NCBI GenBank assembly: GCA_031261125.1 | Contig: JAISJZ010000058.1 | Location: 1-5,124, forward strand | Reading direction: 5' to 3' | From: Planctomycetaceae bacterium | GTDB lineage: Bacteria; Planctomycetota; Planctomycetia; Pirellulales; Thermoguttaceae | Length of the DNA: 5,124 nucleotides | Shown here: piece by piece, positions 1 through 5,124 of the stretch | How positions within the stretch are numbered: the stretch's first letter is position 1 | Layout: the number at the start of each line of letters is the position of its first letter | Made by a program: the position numbers and the translations under genes | Notes under the pieces: generated by a model | Database searches by the model: none | The model's input: the letters and a program-made list of their open reading frames with translations, nothing else | Told to the model about the DNA's origin: nothing

Positions 1-1289
1 ACGGCTGTCCGGTCAACGTTGACATACCGGCTTTTTTACAACTCATCAAGGACGGCGATTTTCTCGGCGCGGCAAAAAAAATCAAAGAGAACAACGCTTT
101 GCCGGCGGTCTGCGGTCGGGTATGTCCGCAGGAATCCCAATGTGAAGGAAAGTGTATTCTCGGCAAACGTTTTGAACCGGTCGCTGTCGGACGCTGCGAA
201 CGTTTCGCCGCCGATTATGAGCGGGAAAATAACAACGGTCAGAGAAATACAAAAAGCGGGAAACACAATTTCCCGTTCGCAAAAAGTATTGCCGTTGTCG
301 GTGCCGGTCCCGCCGGTTTGACTGCTGCCGGCGATTTGATTCAACTCGGATACAATGTTACCGTCTTTGAAGCGTTTCACAAACCCGGCGGCGTACTGAT
401 GTACGGCATACCGGAGTTCCGTCTGCCGAAAGCAATCGTTGAAGCCGAAATTGACAACTTAACGAAGTTGGGCGTAAAAATCGAGTTAAATCAGGTTATC
501 GGCAAGACGATTACTGTTGACGAATTGTTGACAGTTGACGGTTTCGATGCCGTGTTCGTTGGTGTCGGGGCGGGGCTGCCGTCGTTTTTGAATTTGCCCG
601 GCGAAGATTGGGGCGGCGTGTATTCGGCGAACGAATATCTGACGCGTTCCAATCTGATGAAGGCATATCTGTTTCCGAAGTATGATACGCCGCTCATCCG
701 CGGTAAAAATGTTTGCGTTATCGGCGGCGGCAATGTGGCGATGGATGCAGCCCGGACGGCACTGCGGCTCGGTGCGGACAGCGTGAAAATTGTTTATCGC
801 CGCGGCCGGGAAGAGTTGCCTGCCAGAGCAGAGGAAATTCATCACGCCGAAGAAGAGGGAGTGGAATTTTTGTTTTTGACGAATCCGTCGGCATATTTGG
901 GCAACGAAAGCGGTAAAGTCCGGGCGTTGGTTTGCGACAAAATGGAATTGGGCGAACCGGACGCGTCGGGGCGGCGGCGACCGGTGAAGATTCCGAATTC
1001 AACATTTGAATTGGAAACGGACTGCGTGATTGTTGCTGCCGGCGCGCAGGCGAATCCGCTGCTGACGAAGAACACGCCGGGATTGGAGTTAAACAAATGG
1101 GGCTACATCATTGCCGACGAAAAAACCGGTCGGACGGCGAAAGACAAGGTTTGGGCAGGCGGCGACATTGTTACCGGTTCGGCAACGGTGATTTTGGCAA
1201 TGGGTGCCGGCCGCGCCGCCGCACGGGATATTCATAATTTTTTGAGCGGCTGTAAAGACGGCACATCAGGGGCGTTCACCGCTCGATAA
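1..1289 (+). CDS. gltA: GltA/NfnB-family NADPH-dependent oxidoreductase (glutamate synthase small-subunit-like), 5' partial
   Basis: The reading frame is open from base 3 to the TAA at 1287-1289, giving 428 visible residues; the start lies outside the window. A TTG at 99 is in frame but is an internal Leu of the conserved ALPAVCGRVCPQ segment. Visible motifs: GCPV at residues 1-4, the end of the first Fe-S Cys motif; a second Cys set at 37, 41, 47 and 51 (CGRVCPQ...CEGKC); the FAD Rossmann motif GAGPAG at 100-105; the NADPH Rossmann motif GGGNVA at 241-246, followed by YRR at 265-267, suited to the NADPH 2'-phosphate; family signature GEPDASGRR at 317-325; and the C-terminal flavin motif AGGD at 385-388 with GSATVILAMGAGRAA. 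Family members are about 460-480 residues, so roughly 30-50 are missing. The family includes homotetrameric NADPH glutamate synthase and NfnB/SudA, the large subunit of the bifurcating NADH-ferredoxin:NADP oxidoreductase. Sequence alone does not separate these; an nfnA-like gene directly upstream would favour NfnB. Family assignment is firm, exact reaction is not. The last 8 codons overlap the convergent hydrolase gene. Confidence 0.93.
   Translation, partial: GCPVNVDIPAFLQLIKDGDFLGAAKKIKENNALPAVCGRVCPQESQCEGKCILGKRFEPVAVGRCERFAADYERENNNGQRNTKSGKHNFPFAKSIAVVGAGPAGLTAAGDLIQLGYNVTVFEAFHKPGGVLMYGIPEFRLPKAIVEAEIDNLTKLGVKIELNQVIGKTITVDELLTVDGFDAVFVGVGAGLPSFLNLPGEDWGGVYSANEYLTRSNLMKAYLFPKYDTPLIRGKNVCVIGGGNVAMDAARTALRLGADSVKIVYRRGREELPARAEEIHHAEEEGVEFLFLTNPSAYLGNESGKVRALVCDKMELGEPDASGRRRPVKIPNSTFELETDCVIVAAGAQANPLLTKNTPGLELNKWGYIIADEKTGRTAKDKVWAGGDIVTGSATVILAMGAGRAAARDIHNFLSGCKDGTSGAFTAR
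1266..1289. other. 24-bp convergent 3' overlap of the oxidoreductase and hydrolase genes
   Basis: The + strand gene stops at 1287-1289 and the - strand gene at 1266-1268, so each gene's last codons are antisense to the other's. No hairpin followed by a T-run is seen here for either direction. The shared codons fall in the non-conserved tails of both proteins (after the IHNFL segment of the oxidoreductase and after the FLINGG segment of the hydrolase), so the overlap costs neither protein a known functional part. Confidence 0.85.
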
Positions 1290-2246
1290 GCATTGCCCGC
1301 CGTTAATCAAGAATTGCAGAACCGCTTCATACACTTCTTCGGTTAACAGCATTTCACCGTGCCGAACGTTGAACCGCTGCCAATACACCGCTCCGTCCAG
1401 CCGGGTTCCTTCGGTACGGACAATGCCGTCATCATCGCCGGGTATCAAGCCGCTGTATCCTTCGTCATCGCCTTTGCCGCCGGAAATAATCATAAACGGA
1501 CAACTCGGAATTCCCAGCGTCTTTTCTGTTTCTTTCCAGTTGATGCCCAGTTCATCACCGCTCCTGCCGGTGAACCGCCGCCGTACCGGGTCGCTGCCGA
1601 TGAGTTTCACCGCAATTTCAGCACCGTGGTTCGGCGGTCCCAACATTACAAACCGACCGGTACGGACATCGGGACCAAACGATTTGCTCAAATATCGGCG
1701 CATTACGATACTGCCCAAACTATGTCCGATGAAATCAATCCGGGAGACGGTCGGCGGCAGATTTTGAACAACCCGTTGCAGCATCTCGGCGTGGTTTTGA
1801 ATCGACCCCATCGTGGACGGATACGCCAGATTGAGAACATCATCAAACTTTTCTTGTTCCCGCAGCCATCGGGCTAACCGCCGCATCGTCAGCGGACTGG
1901 AACCGAAACCGTGCATCAAAATCACGGTGCGTCCGGTCATCGGCGGCAGATTTTCCTCTTTCTTAATTTCATCGAGCCGGTTTTTACATTCATCGAACGT
2001 GCCGTATGCCCGTTGAACGGCATTGCCGTCTAACAGCCGGCAGGACTTTGTTTGAGCGTTTTCTTGAATATGCCAATCGCGAAAATACAGAACATCGCCC
2101 CAGAACCAGATTCCGCCGTTTGTTTTGACGGGAATCTTTTCGTCAATTTTCTGAATAACATTTTGCTCCTGCGCCGCAGCAAAGGAACAAAGGCAAAACA
2201 GAGACAACGCCGCAGAAACGGCGGTTAAACTATGTATTCTCAACAT
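1266..2246 (-). CDS. Exported alpha/beta hydrolase, lipase/esterase-like
   Basis: A complete 326-residue protein from the ATG at 2246-2244 to the TGA at 1268-1266. A TTG at 2279 would add 11 residues, but the ATG is preferred because it puts a Sec-type signal peptide directly at the N-terminus (residues 1-25: Arg at 3, hydrophobic core, AAA before a probable cleavage). No lipobox is seen, so it is not obviously a lipoprotein. Alpha/beta-hydrolase landmarks: oxyanion-hole segment HGFGSSP from residue 112; nucleophile elbow GHSLG with Ser176; GPPNHGAEIA around 203-212, typical of this lipase-like group; probable acid Asp273 in PGDDDGIV; probable catalytic His296 in RHGEM. All triad positions are filled, so it should be active, probably on an ester or lipid; the substrate cannot be read from sequence. 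About 85 residues between signal and core contain two Cys (69 and 87) that could pair after export. The start overlaps the helicase-nuclease stop by 17 bp and no clear Shine-Dalgarno precedes it, suggesting coupled translation. The 3' end runs 24 bp into the convergent oxidoreductase gene. Confidence 0.88.
   Translation of the reverse strand: MLRIHSLTAVSAALSLFCLCSFAAAQEQNVIQKIDEKIPVKTNGGIWFWGDVLYFRDWHIQENAQTKSCRLLDGNAVQRAYGTFDECKNRLDEIKKEENLPPMTGRTVILMHGFGSSPLTMRRLARWLREQEKFDDVLNLAYPSTMGSIQNHAEMLQRVVQNLPPTVSRIDFIGHSLGSIVMRRYLSKSFGPDVRTGRFVMLGPPNHGAEIAVKLIGSDPVRRRFTGRSGDELGINWKETEKTLGIPSCPFMIISGGKGDDEGYSGLIPGDDDGIVRTEGTRLDGAVYWQRFNVRHGEMLLTEEVYEAVLQFLINGGQCLSSGERP
2172..2246 (-). other. Predicted Sec signal peptide of the hydrolase
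   Basis: The first 25 codons encode Met-Leu-Arg-Ile-His, then an uninterrupted Leu/Ala/Ser/Val/Phe/Cys core, ending in Phe-Ala-Ala-Ala before Gln-Glu-Gln. Ala at -3 and -1 suits signal peptidase I cleavage after residue 25. The two Cys in the core do not sit in a lipobox. The positive charge is low (one Arg and one His), so a retained N-terminal anchor is possible but less likely. Confidence 0.75.
2230..2246 (-). other. 17-bp stop/start overlap, helicase-nuclease to hydrolase (probable translational coupling)
   Basis: The hydrolase ATG (2246-2244) lies upstream of the helicase TAG (2232-2230) in a different frame. The preceding 24 bases (aacatattacggcaaaaatc then atca) contain no AGGAGG-like element. 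The arrangement suggests one mRNA, with hydrolase translation fed by ribosomes finishing the helicase. Confidence 0.65.
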
Positions 2247-5124
2247 TGATGATTTTTGCCGTAATATGTTTTTCGTCAATCTTGTACAGCAGTGCTATTG
2301 CCGAACGATAGGCGTTCATTTGGTCTTGATACATTTCGTTCGGCGTATCGCCGGTTTTGAAGTCGATAACGTCCAGTCCTGTTATTTTCCCGTTCTTCCG
2401 GCGGACAACCAATCGGTCGATGGAACCGTACCGCAGTTTTTTCTCTTTTATGTCCCGCACGGCAAAACGCCGTTCCGTTTCGACCGCAATGTCTTCCTCT
2501 GCCGGATACGCCGACCGGGATAGTGCGGCTTTCACATCATCCTTGGCGGCGAATTGCAAAAAATCGTCAACGATTTCCTCCGCTTTCAGGTTGTCCGTCT
2601 TGCCGTCAATTTCTTTCTGAACGAGTTTAAGGAGTCCGTCTTTGTCCGGCGTTTCGTTCAGCCACTTCACGGACTCAAAGCACTTATGAATTGCTGTGCC
2701 GCGAAGTTGAGCATCCGCACGGGAGAGATGCGCTGCGGTCAGCGGCGGTATCGTCGGCGGTACTTGTGCCGCAAAAATAGATGTTTCCAAACTCGACGGC
2801 GTTTCCGGCAGCAACTTGTGTTTCGTTGACTTTTTTAAGGTGCAGTTTAACGGCTCATCCGCTTCGGAGGTATTGGGGCTGACTTTTTTTTCGTCGGGCA
2901 GTTGCCAGTTCCTATGACCGTGTTGATAATTTGCGCCCAAGCCGGACAGTACAATACCGGAAAATCGCGGATTCTCCGGTTTGCTTTTTTCCGGCAGCAG
3001 CATCAGCAACTCGTGCTTTGCCCGTGTCATTGCAACGTACAAAAGCGACAAACTTTCGATGACTTCGTTTCTGGTTCGTACCGCGAACGCTTCCCGATAA
3101 TCCGGCGGTAAAAACATCCGCAAGTCCTTGTTAACGTACCGCAGCACCCAATCAACGGGAGATGCCGGATTTTTACGGGCAACAATATAAGCGGACTGCG
3201 TTTTCGCCAATTCGGCGTGCAGTTCCGGTAAAACGACAATGTCGAATTCTAATCCTTTGGAACGGTGGATTGTCATCACGCGGATTTTCGCCGCCGAAGG
3301 ACTTTCAACTTTTGCCGTCTCAACCCGTTCGATGAACCGCCGTGTCCGAACACCGCTTGCTTCTTCATCGAACCGGTACGCCAATTCGACAAGTTTTTGC
3401 AAGCGTTCGTATTCCCGGTCATCGCAAAGCGGCAACAACAGCGGAACAAAACTTTTCACGGTCTTGCCGTATCCGTCTTGAATGAGTTGCCGGCGGATGT
3501 CCAACGAGTATTTTTCCGCGGAAAAATTTTCCGGCAGATGCAGCGTATGAACCAGATGAAAACGCGCCGCCGTATCGCCGGGATGGTCTGCCAACTTCAT
3601 TGCCGATAAAACAACTTGAACCGCAGCGGAATTCGTCAGCGGTACACCGCCCTCTTCACTTGCTTCAATGCCGATTTTTTTCAGCGACGCAACCGCTTTG
3701 CCAATCGCTGCACCGCCGCGGGTCAAGATACCGATTTGTCCATCAGGACGTTTGCGGTGTATCTCATCAATCCGCTTTGCAACGTAATCATAATACGGGT
3801 CGGTTTTACTGCCGCCGGTCTCCTCCCCGCTTTCGTTTTCATTTTCGTTTGCCTCTTCCGGTACTGTTTCCAGAGAAACAAAACCGTCATAATTTTTTTC
3901 CGATATGTGTTTTTTGAACCGTCCGCTCCATTGAACGGCGGCTTGAGTGTATTCGTTTTTTAATGTCAACGCTTCATTTTCTATGATGCCGCCGAACAAC
4001 CGATTAACAACGTCAATAATGATTTGCGAACTGCGAAAACTTTTGTCTAAGGGTAATTCTTCGGGGTTTAACTCGCTCTTAACAGTATCGAAGATTTCCG
4101 CCACCCCGCCGCGCCAGCCGTAAATCGCCTGCTTTTGGTCGCCGACAACAAACACCGAACCGTTTTTATTCCGACGCGAATCGGCATATTCGATAAACGG
4201 ATGCAGCACCTCCCATTGCGGCATCGACGTGTCCTGAAATTCATCGAGCAACAGATGTTCTGCCGAACCGTTGAGACGATGCTTCAGCGATTCACCGGAA
4301 AAGCGGGAAACGATGTTTCCCGCCCGTAATTTCTGTGTAATGTCATCGAACCGGTACGCACTGGTTTGTTCCGCAACTTTTTGATATTCATCGGCAATGA
4401 GTTTGAGCAGTTTATACGCCGCTTCGGTTTGTCCGGCAAGTATTTCCAACTCGATTCCCGCAGCGTGTTTGCCGAGTATTTCTGCACAATTCCAAAGGTC
4501 AGACGCAAATTCAACTTTATACGACTTTTTACCGTTAAGCGTGTTTTGGATAAATCCGGTGCCTAAAACCGTTTTCCAATCCTTATTTCGCACCGCATTG
4601 ACAACGGTTTGCCTTGCTTTTTCAAACGGTTCAATCCAATTTCGCTGCACTTGCGGCAATACGGCACTTTCTAAAAACTCGGTTTGACGCAAAACGGTTT
4701 CATCATCCGCCAACAATCCTCCCGATAGATTCTGATGCTGCCAATGATGCAATTCCGTTTCATAAGCAAGCGGCAGTATGTCCTTTGCAAGAGCAACAAG
4801 TTGCTGCGTGATACTCCGCGCAGATTCCCCTTTTTGAAAATCGGCAAGAATCTTTTTGACGTTGTTTTGCGGCGAATTTTGCAATACATTACTAACGGCA
4901 ACGGACAGATTTCCGGCGAAACCGTCATCTTCGGCTATCGTCCAGCCGGCGGGCAAACCAAGTTCCAGAGTGAACGTTGACGCAATTTTGTTAAAAACCG
5001 AGTCAAGCGTACTAATCCGAACCTTATACAGATTCCGGGCGAGGTTCGCAACAACTTTTTGTAATCCGTTTTTCGTTTGCGGAACAGAGGCAATGTGTTT
5101 TTTCAATTCCTCCGGTGCATCGTT
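2230..5124 (-). CDS. UvrD/AddA-like superfamily 1 helicase with C-terminal PD-(D/E)XK nuclease, 5' partial
   Basis: The frame is open from the right edge to the TAG at 2232-2230, giving 964 visible residues. A TTG at 5106 is in frame, but coding continues upstream of it (N-D-A-P-E-E-L) and no Walker A/Q motif is present, so the true start lies outside. Helicase motifs in order: TLDS, the motif Ib-like region, near 39-42; motif II LLLDEFQDTS at 291-300; motif III VVGDQKQAIYGWRGG at 326-340; motif IV LDKSFRSS at 359-366; motif V VMTIHRSKGLEFD at 616-628; motif VI LLYVAMTRAKHEL at 694-706. A Pro/Ser/Thr-rich linker (about 740-800) leads to a RecB-family nuclease: RGTAIHKCFE at 808-817, GSIDR with Asp903, DFKTG with Asp921 and Lys923, and QDQMNAY at 933-939. 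All expected catalytic residues are visible, so both activities should be intact. The architecture matches AddA/RecB enzymes, which unwind and resect double-strand breaks before RecA loading. No Cys-rich Fe-S staple is seen here; in AddAB that belongs to AddB. An AddB-like partner is expected upstream. addA is a likely but unproven name; a stand-alone helicase-nuclease is the alternative. Confidence 0.92.
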   Translation of the reverse strand, partial: NDAPEELKKHIASVPQTKNGLQKVVANLARNLYKVRISTLDSVFNKIASTFTLELGLPAGWTIAEDDGFAGNLSVAVSNVLQNSPQNNVKKILADFQKGESARSITQQLVALAKDILPLAYETELHHWQHQNLSGGLLADDETVLRQTEFLESAVLPQVQRNWIEPFEKARQTVVNAVRNKDWKTVLGTGFIQNTLNGKKSYKVEFASDLWNCAEILGKHAAGIELEILAGQTEAAYKLLKLIADEYQKVAEQTSAYRFDDITQKLRAGNIVSRFSGESLKHRLNGSAEHLLLDEFQDTSMPQWEVLHPFIEYADSRRNKNGSVFVVGDQKQAIYGWRGGVAEIFDTVKSELNPEELPLDKSFRSSQIIIDVVNRLFGGIIENEALTLKNEYTQAAVQWSGRFKKHISEKNYDGFVSLETVPEEANENENESGEETGGSKTDPYYDYVAKRIDEIHRKRPDGQIGILTRGGAAIGKAVASLKKIGIEASEEGGVPLTNSAAVQVVLSAMKLADHPGDTAARFHLVHTLHLPENFSAEKYSLDIRRQLIQDGYGKTVKSFVPLLLPLCDDREYERLQKLVELAYRFDEEASGVRTRRFIERVETAKVESPSAAKIRVMTIHRSKGLEFDIVVLPELHAELAKTQSAYIVARKNPASPVDWVLRYVNKDLRMFLPPDYREAFAVRTRNEVIESLSLLYVAMTRAKHELLMLLPEKSKPENPRFSGIVLSGLGANYQHGHRNWQLPDEKKVSPNTSEADEPLNCTLKKSTKHKLLPETPSSLETSIFAAQVPPTIPPLTAAHLSRADAQLRGTAIHKCFESVKWLNETPDKDGLLKLVQKEIDGKTDNLKAEEIVDDFLQFAAKDDVKAALSRSAYPAEEDIAVETERRFAVRDIKEKKLRYGSIDRLVVRRKNGKITGLDVIDFKTGDTPNEMYQDQMNAYRSAIALLYKIDEKHITAKIINVENT
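2233..2703 (-). other. PD-(D/E)XK (RecB-type) nuclease domain of the helicase-nuclease
   Basis: This is the C-terminal module, about residues 808-964 of the visible protein. The opening helix RGTAIHKCFE carries the His typical of RecB-family nucleases. GSIDR gives a metal-binding Asp (903), VIDFKTG gives the Asp-x-Lys pair (921, 923), and QDQMNAY is the conserved Gln/Tyr motif that follows. With none of these missing, the domain is predicted to be catalytically competent rather than a degenerate RecC/AddB-like scaffold. Confidence 0.85.

Noticed and set aside
99..101. In-frame TTG as the possible start of the oxidoreductase
   Set aside because: The frame continues upstream to base 3 with conserved family sequence (GCPVNVDIPAF), and the TTG encodes Leu within the conserved segment before the second Cys set.
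36..380. 114-codon open frame on the - strand opposite the oxidoreductase
   Set aside because: It covers the Fe-S and FAD motif region of the + strand gene, has no motif of its own and starts and ends without regard to any gene boundary.
1242..1286. Inverted repeat GAGCGG (1244-1249) / CCGCTC (1279-1284) near the convergent gene ends, considered as a terminator
   Set aside because: The loop is about 29 bases with no inner stem. The T-run lies 5' of the left arm on the + strand and reads as A's after the hairpin on the - strand, so neither direction gives a hairpin plus T-tail.
1359..1877. 172-codon open frame on the + strand opposite the hydrolase gene
   Set aside because: It lies wholly antisense to a gene with a complete catalytic triad. 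Its translation has no recognisable motif and is rich in Arg/Pro/Ser, as expected for a shadow frame in CGG/CCG-rich coding DNA.
1751..1954. 15-bp direct repeat tcggcggcagatttt at 1751-1765 and 1940-1954
   Set aside because: Both copies lie inside the hydrolase gene and encode an Asn-Leu-Pro-Pro peptide in the same frame. Two copies with no flanking similarity look like coincidence from shared codon use.
3600..3963. Overlapping + strand open frames of about 105-115 codons opposite the helicase
   Set aside because: They are antisense to the helicase region between motifs IV and V and their translations are Arg/Phe/Cys-rich without domain features; treated as shadows.
5104..5106. In-frame TTG as the possible start of the helicase
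   Set aside because: The frame stays open to the window edge, and a start here would leave an SF1 helicase without Walker A; the N-terminus must lie outside.

Overview
The window holds three protein-coding genes, packed with no intergenic space. Two of them run off the window edges. No RNA gene, mobile element, CRISPR array, internal promoter or convincing terminator was found, and no stretch over 300 bases lacks a gene.

Layout. (1) On the + strand, from the left edge to 1289, is the 3' part of a flavin/iron-sulfur NADPH oxidoreductase of the homotetrameric glutamate synthase (GltA) / NfnB family; its first few dozen codons lie outside. (2) On the - strand, 2246 down to 1266, is a complete gene for a probably exported alpha/beta hydrolase (lipase/esterase-like). 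It converges on gene 1 and the two 3' ends overlap by 24 bp. (3) On the - strand, from the right edge down to 2230, is most of a UvrD/AddA-type superfamily 1 helicase with a C-terminal PD-(D/E)XK nuclease domain. Its N-terminus, which should carry the Walker A motif, lies beyond the window. The helicase stop and the hydrolase start overlap by 17 bp in different frames, so these two genes very likely share a transcript and may be translationally coupled.

How they relate. The helicase-nuclease should process DNA ends for recombinational repair, probably with an AddB-like partner encoded just outside the right edge. The oxidoreductase is central nitrogen/redox metabolism. The hydrolase is a predicted envelope or periplasmic enzyme with no evident functional link to either neighbour; its place behind the helicase looks like genome packing rather than a pathway.

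Organism. This is bacterial DNA of intermediate GC. The hydrolase start lacks a clear Shine-Dalgarno sequence. The residues before its catalytic domain (a W.IQ.N...RLLD-like segment) and the 'TLDS..(N)KIA..F.LELGLP.GW' segment of the helicase recall Planctomycetota/PVC-group proteins from memory. That assignment is tentative and was not checked by search. I see no evidence of a new biological system; the region looks like ordinary chromosomal housekeeping DNA, with a few small points worth checking.
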